From Desulfobacteraceae bacterium (GTDB taxonomy: Bacteria > Desulfobacterota > Desulfobacteria > Desulfobacterales > Desulfosalsimonadaceae): a DNA stretch of 64,000 bases. The stretch lies in the NCBI GenBank assembly GCA_014237465.1, contig JABZFM010000005.1, positions 186,001 through 250,000 on the forward strand, in the 5' to 3' direction. The notes under the pieces are model-generated. The model worked only from the letters and a program-made list of their open reading frames with translations, was not told where the DNA came from and did not search any database. How positions within the stretch are numbered: the stretch's first letter is position 1; each line of letters begins with the position of its first letter. The position numbers were made by a program, and so were the translations under genes. Shown here in pieces: positions 1-8,724 of this stretch.

Positions 1-1413
1 ATTTTCCGGAGCATATGACTCCATTTTCTCAAACATATTGACTCCGCTTTCAGTTTCTCCAAGGGATATTAGGGATTTGGCAAGGATAATCCCGGCACGG
101 AGATTGCCCGGCGACTGTTGCAAAGCCATGGCGGAATTGTTTCTGGCAGCGACAAAATCTCTTTTCAAAAACAAATGTTGAGCCAGCAAGGTGAGTGCAT
201 CAGGATTACCCGGGGTAAATTTGAGAGCCTGGTTAGCTGAAGTCAAAGATAGCTGGATTTCTCCCCTGTTAAGGTGGGCCACACCTTTGAGATAATAGGC
301 CTCCCCCCACCTGGGAGCGTCTTTGATAAGACTTTCAAGAATTGTCAGTGCCTCAGTGTTTTTTTGATCCCGGATATACAGCTTGGATTTGACAAGGCTT
401 GCCATGGGGTGTTGCGCATCATCGGTCAATACAGCCTGGACTTCCCGGGATGCAAGATTATATTTTCCAGTCGCGTAATAAAAATCAGCCAGCATCGCCT
501 GAATGTCCGCAGGGTTTTCCGATTTGAAAATGGCCTCTTTATAGGCTTTTTCAGCTTTTTCAAAAGCACGGGTTTTGCGGTAAAAATTAGCTAGAAAAAT
601 GTAAGTTTCTGCCGATTCCGGATTTTTATCGATAGCTGCAAGGATGTTTTGTTCCGCTTCCGCCTGTTGCCCCTTATTCATGTAAAACCTTGCCAGGTAT
701 AGATACGATTCGGGCATATCCGGATTTTTTATCTGCAACCTCTGGAGAATCTGCTCGGCTTTGGAATCTTTTTTCTGGTTGATATAAAAACCGGCAAGTT
801 CTTTAAAATTGCCTGGCTCAGGGTTGATTTCCACGGCTTTTATCAGTGCACTTTCTGCTTCGTCAATTCGATTTGCGGCAATCAGTATATGCGCTTGAAT
901 AATATAATATCGACCTCCCTTAGGACTTAACTCCAGGGCTCGGTTAATCGCCTTTTCAGCCGCATCAATATTGTTTTCAGTAAGCTCTAAGTGGGCGAGC
1001 AGGGCGTATGCATCAGGAAAATCATTGTCCACATCGAAAATCCTGCGAATCTTTTCACGGCTTTCCTTGAAATTTTTTCTCAGCAAATACATTTCAGCCG
1101 TTATCATCAGGGCGTCCGTATTGCTTGGGTCAAGACTTGCGGCCCGTTCAAGTTCCTTAAAGGCCTTTCGGGCCTGTCCTGTTTTCATATAAACAAGTCC
1201 AAGCTGATAGCGGGCGTCAGCGTACTTGGGGTCAATCTGGATGGCATTTCGAAATTCAATAATGGCAGCCTTGAGGTTTTCGGCAACTGCGTATTCCATT
1301 CCCTTTTGATAATGCTCAGCCTTTTTTTCATCCAAATCGGCGCATCCGTTTGTCAGCAGCAGACAAAGGAGAACTAAAATACTAAAGCATACAGGTTTGC
1401 TAAAAATTGTCAT
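1..1413 (-). CDS. PEP-CTERM system TPR-repeat lipoprotein (PrsT-like), partial
   Basis: The reverse strand is open from an ATG at 1413-1411 to the left edge of the window (471 codons, no stop), so the gene is cut off. The N-terminus is a hydrophobic leader ending in LLLTNGC, which looks like a lipoprotein signal with Cys as the lipidated residue. The rest is tandem TPR units (for example AIIEFRNAIQIDPKYADARY, repeated in kind about every 34 residues). A GGGAG ribosome site lies just upstream. Large TPR lipoproteins of this kind are a standard part of PEP-CTERM/exosortase EPS loci, and this one is divergent from the export core. Role inferred: outer-membrane or periplasmic scaffold for EPS export. 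A generic TPR lipoprotein is the alternative. Confidence 0.85.
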   Translation of the reverse strand, partial: MTIFSKPVCFSILVLLCLLLTNGCADLDEKKAEHYQKGMEYAVAENLKAAIIEFRNAIQIDPKYADARYQLGLVYMKTGQARKAFKELERAASLDPSNTDALMITAEMYLLRKNFKESREKIRRIFDVDNDFPDAYALLAHLELTENNIDAAEKAINRALELSPKGGRYYIIQAHILIAANRIDEAESALIKAVEINPEPGNFKELAGFYINQKKDSKAEQILQRLQIKNPDMPESYLYLARFYMNKGQQAEAEQNILAAIDKNPESAETYIFLANFYRKTRAFEKAEKAYKEAIFKSENPADIQAMLADFYYATGKYNLASREVQAVLTDDAQHPMASLVKSKLYIRDQKNTEALTILESLIKDAPRWGEAYYLKGVAHLNRGEIQLSLTSANQALKFTPGNPDALTLLAQHLFLKRDFVAARNNSAMALQQSPGNLRAGIILAKSLISLGETESGVNMFEKMESYAPEN

Positions 1414-1597
1414 AATCGACTCCCATTTTTATTTAGAGAAAATAAGTACTTGAATAAATTTTTTTAATATACTAGAGTAATATAAAAAAGTCAATTTGGG
1501 ATGTTAATGTCGATGTTGATACAGTGGCGCGAATCGCCATCAATTAGCTTTTTACGAAGCCGTCAATTTTAACAATTTTAGTATAAGCAGGTGCAAT

Positions 1598-2263
1598 ATG
1601 TTGTTTTTAAATTGCGTGGCGAAAAAAAGGGCTTACTTTAAAAATTTCAGGGAATTGAACTCCAGATTTTGCCTGACTGTCAAACTGGTAAGATTGCTGC
1701 TCTTTTTCCTGGTTGCGGGTTTTTTTCTGTTTAACACCTCAACAATCGAGGCGCAACCGCAAAACCCAAAAGAAGGCGCTGGTTTGTACGAATTCGGGGC
1801 CGGTGATGTTTTGGAAGTCCTTGTTTTCAATGAGCCGGAAATGTCGAAAACCGTTTTTGTTCGTAGTGACGGTAGAATCTCCCTGCCGCTGGTTGGAGAA
1901 TTTATGGCTGCCGGCACGACACCCGAAGCGCTTGCACAAAAAATAACCGAAACACTCATGAAAGTTGTCGAGGAACCGAACGTGACCGTGATCCTTACTG
2001 AGAACAATAGCAAGGTCTATTATGTTCTTGGGCAGATCGTAACACCCGGTCAATATTCGATTACCCGGTCGGTTACAGTCCTTCAGGCAATCGCCCGGGC
2101 AGGCGGTTTTCTTGAGTGGGCCAAAAAATCCAGAATCATGATCGTGAGTGGGCCACAAACATCTGAAAAAATAGTATATTTTGACTATGACGATTTTTTG
2201 AAGGGGGATAACATCGAACAAAATGTTGTGATCAAACCTGAAGATACAATTGTTGTTCCTTAA
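1598..2263 (+). CDS. Polysaccharide export protein, Wza/PEP-CTERM type
   Basis: A 221-residue secreted protein. Residues 31-47 are a hydrophobic signal segment after a long basic N-terminus. Residues about 66-135 match the polysaccharide biosynthesis/export domain (GDVLEVLVFNEP, RSDGRISLPLVGEF). Residues about 139-215 are one SLBB-like domain (VLGQIVTPGQYSI, LQAIARAGGF). It is shorter than E. coli Wza (about 380 residues), as is usual for the PEP-CTERM system export protein. It probably forms the periplasmic/outer-membrane exit channel for the EPS. AGCAGGTG lies before the ATG. It is the first gene of the export core, followed 54 bp later by the chain-length gene. Confidence 0.9.
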   Translation: MLFLNCVAKKRAYFKNFRELNSRFCLTVKLVRLLLFFLVAGFFLFNTSTIEAQPQNPKEGAGLYEFGAGDVLEVLVFNEPEMSKTVFVRSDGRISLPLVGEFMAAGTTPEALAQKITETLMKVVEEPNVTVILTENNSKVYYVLGQIVTPGQYSITRSVTVLQAIARAGGFLEWAKKSRIMIVSGPQTSEKIVYFDYDDFLKGDNIEQNVVIKPEDTIVVP

Positions 2264-2317
2264 ACAAAACATAAAATTTAAGGACCCCCTTAAAAAAGAG
2301 AAAATATAGAGACAAAG

Positions 2318-3886
2318 ATGAATACACAACAGTCGCAACTTGATATTTTGAATAAATATATGAATCTATTTGTCAGCCGGTACAAGTTGATAGTTGTGTG
2401 TCTCCTGTTAGCTGTCTCCGCTGCGTACCCTTTTTATCTCAAAATTCCAAAAACTTATCAATCCAGTGCGTCAATTATTTATCAAGAGCAAAATATCAAT
2501 CCATCCAGGCTGTCTCCGAATGAAGGAATGCAAATCAGAGAGATGGTAAATACAGTGACCCAGCAAGTATTGAGCAGGATAAATCTTGAAAATATTATCA
2601 AGGAATTTGATTTATATGCTGATATGCAAAAAAGTCTTCCCATTGAGGACATTATCGAAAGGTTGCGCAAAAAAGATATTGAAGTAACCGTGCAGCGAGA
2701 AAGGGGCAATGTGTTCAGCGTTTCCTTCATGGGCAAGGACCCCCAAACGGTCATGAAAGTTACAAATGAACTTGCAGCAAAATTTATTGAGGAAAATCTC
2801 CGGGTAAGGGAAGAACGGGCGAAAGAAACAGCCACATACATCCAGGATGAACTTCGCATGTCCAAAGAAACCCTTCATAAAAAAGAATCTCAAATGCGGG
2901 ATTACAAGCTGAAATTCTATAATGAAATGCCCGAGCAGCGCGCTTCCAATATGAACCGGCTAAATGCCCTGCAGGAGCAGTTTCAGGCAGTACAGTCAAA
3001 TATTCAGAATCGTGAACAAACCCGACTGCTTGTTTCCGAACAACTTGAGATCCGCAAGAATATCATGAATGCAACAGCCGGCTCTGCGGCTTATGTACCT
3101 GAAACCGACAGAGGCGGACCCTGGGATGATCTTGAAATAGCACGAAATACTCGCCAAGAATTGCTATCAAGATATACGAACGAGCATCCGAGTGTGAAAC
3201 GCATTGAAAAACAGATCAGACAGCTTGAATCAGAGCTGGAAAATCTTAAGGCGTCAGGCACCAGCAATGCAATAGATGGGGCAGCGACGTTTGACTCCCG
3301 TATACAAGAGCTTGCCCTTCAATTAAAGGAGATTGATCTGGACCTGAAGACCCTGCGAAAAGAAAGCAAGAACATTCTTAATCAGGTCAAAATCTACCAG
3401 AAATGGATAGAGGCAGCACCTATCCGTGAGGCGGAATGGTCAGCATTGACAAGAGATTATGATGAACTCAAAAGATATCATGACACGCTTCTTGCCCAGA
3501 GTCTGGCTGCAGAAGCAGCCGAAAGCTTAGAAAGGCGTCAGAAAGGAAGTCAGTTCAAAATTATTGATCCTGCGTATTTGCCCATAACACCTCTTAAAGG
3601 GCCTTTTTGGAAAATTTTTCTGGCATCAATAATTATTGGATTCGCAACTGGCGCAGGCCTGATTCTGGGGCTTGATTTTATGGACACCTCTTTCAAAGAC
3701 AAAGAAGAAATCGAGGCTTTCCTGCAGCTTCCTGTAACATGTGCCCTACCGTTGCTCGTCACAGAAACGGAAAAAAAACGTAAAAAGACAACAGATATAT
3801 TGTGGCATTGTTTTTTTGCTGCCTGGCTGCTTGCCCTGATCGGGGCTACGCTTTACTTAAGAAACCGGGGCTTACATATTCTTTAA
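2318..3886 (+). CDS. Chain-length determinant protein, Wzz/PEP-CTERM type
   Basis: A 522-residue inner-membrane protein of the Wzz/GumC kind. The first membrane segment is near residues 24-43; a long coiled-coil periplasmic region follows (runs of E, K, Q and R at about 150-380). The second membrane segment is near 428-450, preceded by a Pro/Gly-rich stretch (PLKGPFW). A further hydrophobic segment lies near 494-512. The length and extra C-terminal helix match the PEP-CTERM system chain-length family. It would control polymer length and work with the kinase encoded next and with the export protein encoded upstream. Confidence 0.9.
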   Translation: MNTQQSQLDILNKYMNLFVSRYKLIVVCLLLAVSAAYPFYLKIPKTYQSSASIIYQEQNINPSRLSPNEGMQIREMVNTVTQQVLSRINLENIIKEFDLYADMQKSLPIEDIIERLRKKDIEVTVQRERGNVFSVSFMGKDPQTVMKVTNELAAKFIEENLRVREERAKETATYIQDELRMSKETLHKKESQMRDYKLKFYNEMPEQRASNMNRLNALQEQFQAVQSNIQNREQTRLLVSEQLEIRKNIMNATAGSAAYVPETDRGGPWDDLEIARNTRQELLSRYTNEHPSVKRIEKQIRQLESELENLKASGTSNAIDGAATFDSRIQELALQLKEIDLDLKTLRKESKNILNQVKIYQKWIEAAPIREAEWSALTRDYDELKRYHDTLLAQSLAAEAAESLERRQKGSQFKIIDPAYLPITPLKGPFWKIFLASIIIGFATGAGLILGLDFMDTSFKDKEEIEAFLQLPVTCALPLLVTETEKKRKKTTDILWHCFFAAWLLALIGATLYLRNRGLHIL

Positions 3887-4007
3887 AAATGTTGATAATC
3901 CGGTAATAAGTCAGATTCAGATGGACAGAAAAAAGCCTGAGTATTGCGGATAAAAAAAACAATTGATAACGGCATATTCCATGTCGAAGCTGGAAAAGAG
4001 GATTTTT

Positions 4008-4793
4008 ATGGGCAAGTTGACAAAGGCATTTGAAAAAACATTAAGAGCAGTAGAGGAAAAAAATGCCAATATTTCGGACTTTTTCGCCGATGACCGCTGG
4101 GATCAGCGGCTTCGGCTATCAACGGATCCGCATTCTCCCTTTTTTGAAAGTTTCCGGAACCTTCGGACTCCCATTCTTTACCAATCCTCGGATCAACAGC
4201 CCAAAACGATTTTGATTACCAGTGTCATGCCGAACGAAGGCAAGGGGTTTGTTTGCGCCAACCTTGGCATAGCACTTTCTCAAGCATTGGAACATCACGC
4301 CCTGATTGTGGACTGTGATTTACGGCGCCCTACTCTTGCCCAACTCTTCGGCCTTACAAATGAAACCGGACTTGTCGATCACTTGCAGGATAAAGTCGAT
4401 CTTTCGCTCCTCATCCGAAAAACCGGGCAACCGAAACTTTCCATACTTCCTAGCGGCAAACCGCCACAAAATCCATCGGAGTTGCTAAGCTCCGGCAGGA
4501 TGATTTCATTCATCAATGAAATTGCCGAGCGCTATCAGGACCGCATCATCCTTTTTGACAGCCCCCCCAATATTGTTGCTTCTGAAACGAGTGTCCTGGC
4601 AAAACATCTTGATGGGGTGATTCTTGTGGTTCGTCATGGTGCTTCCAAAAAAGAGGACGTAAAAAAACTCGTGGATACCTTAGGACCGGAAAATATATTA
4701 GGCCTTGTTTATAATGCCTATCCGGAAAATAAAATGAAGACATTTCTGAATAAAAAAAAGATGAAATACGGGTATAACCATTATTATTATTAA
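4008..4793 (+). CDS. Tyrosine autokinase (BY-kinase, CpsD/PEP-CTERM type)
   Basis: A cytoplasmic BY-kinase domain of 261 residues. It has a Walker A' motif (LIVDCDLRRPTL), a Walker B-like segment (IILFDSPPN) and a tyrosine-rich tail (YGYNHYYY) typical of autophosphorylated BY-kinases. The Walker A region reads PNEGKGFVCANL: the Ser/Thr normally following the P-loop Lys is Gly (residue 80). I chose the ATG at 4008 because AAAGAGG precedes it; an upstream ATG (3981) and TTG (3963) in the same frame have no ribosome site. It would pair with the Wzz-like protein encoded upstream, which lacks its own kinase domain. Confidence 0.85.
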   Translation: MGKLTKAFEKTLRAVEEKNANISDFFADDRWDQRLRLSTDPHSPFFESFRNLRTPILYQSSDQQPKTILITSVMPNEGKGFVCANLGIALSQALEHHALIVDCDLRRPTLAQLFGLTNETGLVDHLQDKVDLSLLIRKTGQPKLSILPSGKPPQNPSELLSSGRMISFINEIAERYQDRIILFDSPPNIVASETSVLAKHLDGVILVVRHGASKKEDVKKLVDTLGPENILGLVYNAYPENKMKTFLNKKKMKYGYNHYYY

Positions 4794-4810
4794 TCAACCA
4801 CTTAATTTTT

Positions 4811-4959
4811 ACCTAAGTTGAGCGATTTTCAAGTTTGCCGCAGATACAAGGAAAATGCTGTTTCGCAATAGTCAGCTATGCGAGGCAGCATTTGACACCG
4901 TAGATGCGGGGAAATTTGAAATCCTGGAGGGTTTAAAATTTTAAACGCTTAATTTAGGT
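4811..4959. repeat. Long imperfect palindromic intergenic element
   Basis: The outer arms ACCTAAGTTGAGCG and ACGCTTAATTTAGGT are inverted copies with few mismatches. Inside them GATTTTCAAGTTTGCCGCA is matched by the inverse of TGCGGGGAAATTTGAAATC, and at the centre AAATGCTG pairs with CAGCATTT. The roughly 149 bp fills nearly the whole gap between the kinase and sugar transferase genes. It has no coding capacity. It looks like a MITE or REP-type element and may also form a strong RNA hairpin between the two genes. Confidence 0.7.
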
Positions 4960-4978
4960 TTTATTATCATTCTTAACC

Positions 4979-6358
4979 ATGCCGCATCTATTTAAAAAAT
5001 ATTATCCCTGGCGAAATCTGCTGTTTGTTTTGGGTGAAGGGACATTGATTTTTCTCATTATAAACAGTGTCTTAATTTTCTGGATCGGGCTATCAGATTT
5101 TCAGGAATTTTTATCTTTCTATGTCTTCCGGGCGCTGGTTGTCACTTTTGTCTTCCAGTTATGTTTTTATTATTTTGACCTGTATGACCTTAAGATTATT
5201 CCCTCATTTCCTGACCACATGCTGCAGGTACTCCAGACCCTTGGTTTTGCTTGTATCGTACTGGCATTTATTTATTTCCTTTTCCCCTTTTTGATTATTT
5301 CCACCAGGGTTTTCTGGTGTATATTGTTTGCTGCCGGCCTGGCGGTTTTTTTCTGGCGGTTTTTGTATTTCAAAATACTAGAACGACGGATGTTTATCCA
5401 AACTATTGCATTAATCGGTACCGGCAAATTTGCCGGGGAAATTGTTAGCGCAATAGAAAAAAAAAAAGATTCCGGATTCAAAATCGTTACTTTCGTTGGG
5501 GACAAAACATCACCTATTGTGCCAGAGGGGCTTCCTGTTTTTAGCGAGATTAAAGAACTGCGGGAACTCTGTGAGCACCGGGCTATAGGGAAAATCGTGG
5601 TGGCGTTGGATGAAAAACGCGGTGTGCCTTTACATGAATTGATTCAGTATAAATTTCTTGGGATAGAAATTTTAGGTGCCGCACGGTTTTATGAAGAACT
5701 CACGGGAACAGTTCCGGTGGAAAGAGTAAACCCGTCCTGGTTAGTGTTTTCTGAAGGATTTTATGTCGGTCGGATGAAACGAATGCTGAAACGAACCATC
5801 GATATAGTGGCTGCATTAACCGTACTGCTGATTTTTTTACCGGTTTTCGCGGCAAGCGCATTGATTATCAAGCTCGGATCGCCAGGTGGAATTTTTTACC
5901 GACAGGAACGAGTTGGCGAAAACGGAAAATCTTTTAATATCATTAAATTTCGCTCAATGAAAAAGGACGCAGAAAAAAACGGCCCCATATGGGCATCAAC
6001 AGATGATGACCGGGCAACAAAGTTTGGCCGGTTTATTCGAAAAACTCGAATAGATGAGCTTCCCCAGTTGATCAATGTGCTTAAGGGAAATATGAGTTTT
6101 GTCGGCCCGAGACCCGAACGGCCTGTTTTTGTAAAAGAACTGGAAAAAAAGATCCCATTTTACAGCAACCGGCATGTTGTAAAACCGGGAATTACCGGCT
6201 GGGCTCAGATCTACTACCCCTATGGGGCTTCCGTGGAAGATGCACTGCGCAAGCTGGAGTATGATCTTTATTATATCAAAAATTTATCCATTGCCATGGA
6301 CCTGTTGACTATTTTTCATACCATAAAAGTGGTATTGTTCCATAAAGGTGCGCGATAG
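4979..6358 (+). CDS. Initiating sugar-phosphate transferase (PEP-CTERM EpsB/WbaP-like)
   Basis: A 459-residue polyisoprenyl-phosphate hexose-1-phosphate transferase. The N-terminal third is a bundle of membrane helices. A nucleotide-fold domain begins near residue 140 (TIALIGTGKFAGEIV). The C-terminal catalytic domain starts near residue 268 (KRTIDIVAALTVLLI) and has the family signatures YRQERVGENG, IKFRSM, KTRIDELPQLINVLKG and SFVGPRPERP. It would load the first sugar onto undecaprenyl phosphate at the inner membrane. The family name in PEP-CTERM loci is the EpsB-like sugar transferase. The coding region contains an 11-A run at 5457-5467. Confidence 0.9.
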   Translation: MPHLFKKYYPWRNLLFVLGEGTLIFLIINSVLIFWIGLSDFQEFLSFYVFRALVVTFVFQLCFYYFDLYDLKIIPSFPDHMLQVLQTLGFACIVLAFIYFLFPFLIISTRVFWCILFAAGLAVFFWRFLYFKILERRMFIQTIALIGTGKFAGEIVSAIEKKKDSGFKIVTFVGDKTSPIVPEGLPVFSEIKELRELCEHRAIGKIVVALDEKRGVPLHELIQYKFLGIEILGAARFYEELTGTVPVERVNPSWLVFSEGFYVGRMKRMLKRTIDIVAALTVLLIFLPVFAASALIIKLGSPGGIFYRQERVGENGKSFNIIKFRSMKKDAEKNGPIWASTDDDRATKFGRFIRKTRIDELPQLINVLKGNMSFVGPRPERPVFVKELEKKIPFYSNRHVVKPGITGWAQIYYPYGASVEDALRKLEYDLYYIKNLSIAMDLLTIFHTIKVVLFHKGAR

Positions 6359-6406
6359 ATTGCGCTGAAAGATAATTCTATTAGATTGAATAAACATGGT
6401 GACGCC

Positions 6407-7912
6407 ATGCAAAAAATGCTGACCGGATCAAAAAAAGAAATCTCCAGGCTGGCACATAACAACAAGGTTCTCTTAGACCTGCTGCCGGACATGCTCTTGA
6501 TCATAAAAGATGATTTCGTGATTGAACACATGAATGCAGTAGCGGTTTCCAAACTTGGAGACCAGCATGGCCGGAAATGCTACCAGATCATTGCCGGGCT
6601 TGAAGGCCCCTGCGAGACCGGGATGTGCCCTTTTAATTGTCAAAATCCTGAGCAACTTTATGGCCAAATGCTTGAAAGGAAACTCAATAATACGTTTTAC
6701 GTGGAATACTGCTATGTCCCTTTTAAAGGGTATCGCCGTGACAATCTTACCCTCCTGGTTATCAGGGACATTAGCGATAAAAAACTTCATGAAATTGAGC
6801 TTGAAAAATATAACAAGAATATTGAGAGAATCCTCAAGGAAAAAATTGCTGTCTTACAGGAAAGTGAAGCTGAGCGGCAACAGTTATATCAAGAAGTGAA
6901 TTATCTTAAAAAAGAGGCAGAGAGGTTTGTCGGCCGCGAAAAAATGATCGGTGAAAGCAAACCGATCCATGCCCTTCGTGAAAAAATCCACCAGGTAGCC
7001 GCATCTGATGCAACCATCCTGATTACTGGTGAATCCGGCACGGGCAAAGAGCTTGTGGCTGATCTGGTCCACAGACACAGCAGTCGGGCGGACAAGCCTT
7101 ATTTAAAGTTTAACTGCGCCGCTGTAGCGGAAAATTTACTTGAAAGCGATCTTTTTGGTTACGAGAAAGGTGCTTTTACCGGCGCGACAACAAGCCGCAA
7201 AGGTAAATTCGAAGAAGTCGACGGTGGCACTATTTTTCTTGACGAAATCGGAGACATCAGCCCCAAGATGCAAGCCTCCCTGTTGCGTGTACTTCAGGAC
7301 GGTGAAATCATCAGATTAGGTTCCAACAGACCGATCTCAATTGACGTGCGTATCATTTCCGCCACCAATACTAACTTGAGCGTAGCGATGGAAGCCGGAA
7401 AATTTCGGGATGATCTTTATTTTCGGCTAAATGTTATCAACCTGAATCTGGTCCCTTTGCGCGAACGCAATGAAGACATCGTTCTTCTTGCCATGAACTT
7501 TCTCATAAAATATAGAGAGCGCTTCAACAAAGAAGTTACCTATCTGCCCAACAGCGTGGTGGAAAAATTGCTGGAATATAATTGGCCCGGTAACGTGCGG
7601 GAGCTGGAAAACGTCATACAGCGTGCCGTGCTGCTTTCCAAAAATGGTATGATTTCTCCAAGGGCGTTAGGATTTCTACAGAAAAAAGCTGTTCATGATC
7701 AAACCGATGATGCCACATCTATGAAAAAATTTCTTAATCGTTCATTAAAGGAGAGCGTTTCCATTTTTGAAGCGGAAGTGATTACCAGTACGCTCAAAAA
7801 ATGTTCCGGCAAAGTAGACAATGCTGTTAGACAACTTGGTCTGCCAAAAACAACCTTTTATGAAAAAATGAAGCGTTATGGAATAAATCCCAAACAATGG
7901 AACGAAAAATAA
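6407..7912 (+). CDS. PAS-domain sigma-54-dependent activator (Fis family)
   Basis: A cytoplasmic enhancer-binding protein of about 501 residues. The N-terminal PAS domain contains four cysteines spaced C-x10-C-x4-C-x3-C (CYQ...PCETGMCPFNC), which suggests metal or redox sensing. A coiled coil follows, then a complete AAA+ domain: Walker A GESGTGKE, sigma-54 contact loop GAFTGA, Walker B GGTIFLDEIG and the R-finger region FRDDLYFRLN. A Fis-type helix-turn-helix ends the protein (KVDNAVRQLGLPKTTFYEKM). I favour the ATG at 6407 (GGTGA upstream); a TTG at 6386 is possible. In PEP-CTERM loci this position is usually held by the receiver-domain regulator PrsR, so PAS is a variation. Likely targets are the two -24/-12 promoters downstream. 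Confidence 0.9.
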   Translation: MQKMLTGSKKEISRLAHNNKVLLDLLPDMLLIIKDDFVIEHMNAVAVSKLGDQHGRKCYQIIAGLEGPCETGMCPFNCQNPEQLYGQMLERKLNNTFYVEYCYVPFKGYRRDNLTLLVIRDISDKKLHEIELEKYNKNIERILKEKIAVLQESEAERQQLYQEVNYLKKEAERFVGREKMIGESKPIHALREKIHQVAASDATILITGESGTGKELVADLVHRHSSRADKPYLKFNCAAVAENLLESDLFGYEKGAFTGATTSRKGKFEEVDGGTIFLDEIGDISPKMQASLLRVLQDGEIIRLGSNRPISIDVRIISATNTNLSVAMEAGKFRDDLYFRLNVINLNLVPLRERNEDIVLLAMNFLIKYRERFNKEVTYLPNSVVEKLLEYNWPGNVRELENVIQRAVLLSKNGMISPRALGFLQKKAVHDQTDDATSMKKFLNRSLKESVSIFEAEVITSTLKKCSGKVDNAVRQLGLPKTTFYEKMKRYGINPKQWNEK

Positions 7913-7919
7913 TTATTAC

Positions 7920-7935
7920 TGGCCTGATATTTGCA
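7920..7935 (+). promoter_or_regulatory. Sigma-54 (-24/-12) promoter for the PilZ gene
   Basis: TGGCCTGATATTTGCA has the sigma-54 layout: GG and GC separated by ten bases, TGGC at -24 and TTGCA at -12. It fits the TGGCAYG-N4-TTGCW consensus except for one position. It lies 8 bp after the sigma-54 activator gene and 80 bp before the PilZ gene. Confidence 0.75.
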
Positions 7936-8015
7936 TGTAAATTAACTGATATTTTCATGTAATATAATCATAACTTTTATCGAGATTTTTTTTGACACAG
8001 GCTGACTGAAGTATT

Positions 8016-8597
8016 ATGAAAAAAATTAAAAACAAGGCTTTCGCAAGCTGCCCACATTTCATGAAGGAAATGAAGACGTGCAGTCTTTTCTCTGATGGAT
8101 TTTATCTCCCACCTAAAAAAAATATTTCGACCTATTGCCTGACCTCTATATATAACAAATGCCCGATGTATAAACGGCATTACCAAATAGACTCGGTGGC
8201 GGAAGATCATGATAGGAGGCGACGCTACAAGCGCATTCCAGAGCAGCGGAAAGTGCTGGTCCGTTCCTGTGACCCGACGGGAAACGTAGTTGGAGATTTT
8301 TCAGAATTGGCCTTGACAGTTGATTACAGCCAGGGCGGTATGCGCATCGTTTCAAACAAAAAGATTCCCGCTGACACTCTGCTGATTTTTAACTTTGATC
8401 ATGATTTTTTAATACCCCGACTCCAGGGATTTGCTCAACTCTGCTGGCAGAGAAATCTTGAAAAATTACCACACGGCGTTGAAGCCGGGCTTGTATTCAA
8501 AGATGATGATAGCCGGAAAACCCTTGCAGTTGAGATAGAACACGGAAAGAGTCACAATAACTTTTTTTCTCCCATTTTTTCCGGAAAACAGAACTAA
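8016..8597 (+). CDS. PilZ-domain protein with N-terminal four-cysteine segment
   Basis: A 193-residue cytoplasmic protein. The C-terminal part is a PilZ domain, the c-di-GMP receptor fold: an RxxxR element (R69/R73 in RRRRYKR), DYSQGG at 103-108 and GVEAGLVF near the end. The first 55 residues carry four cysteines (C12, C22, C41, C49) in a pattern that could bind a metal or iron-sulfur cluster. It stands alone between the sigma-54 activator and the PEP-CTERM gene and has its own -24/-12 promoter. Inferred role: c-di-GMP-linked control of EPS synthesis. Binding residues are seen; the c-di-GMP link is family knowledge. Confidence 0.8.
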   Translation: MKKIKNKAFASCPHFMKEMKTCSLFSDGFYLPPKKNISTYCLTSIYNKCPMYKRHYQIDSVAEDHDRRRRYKRIPEQRKVLVRSCDPTGNVVGDFSELALTVDYSQGGMRIVSNKKIPADTLLIFNFDHDFLIPRLQGFAQLCWQRNLEKLPHGVEAGLVFKDDDSRKTLAVEIEHGKSHNNFFSPIFSGKQN

Positions 8598-8724
8598 ATT
8601 TCCGGATTTTCGGAATTTATGGTTTCATAAATTCTTTTGCAATACTTCAAGAATATTATGTTCATATTCTCTTTTCTGTAATGAAAAGAACGACGGCATT
8701 TACTCTCTTGAGAGCACCGTCTAC

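Noticed and set aside
1525-1539. TGGCGCGAATCGCCA upstream of the export gene as a sigma-54 promoter
   Set aside because: GG is present but the -12 GC is not at the right place; it is better seen as a short palindrome.
1739-2338. A 199-codon open frame on the minus strand
   Set aside because: It lies fully opposite the well-supported export-protein gene and resembles no protein family; it is an antisense shadow.
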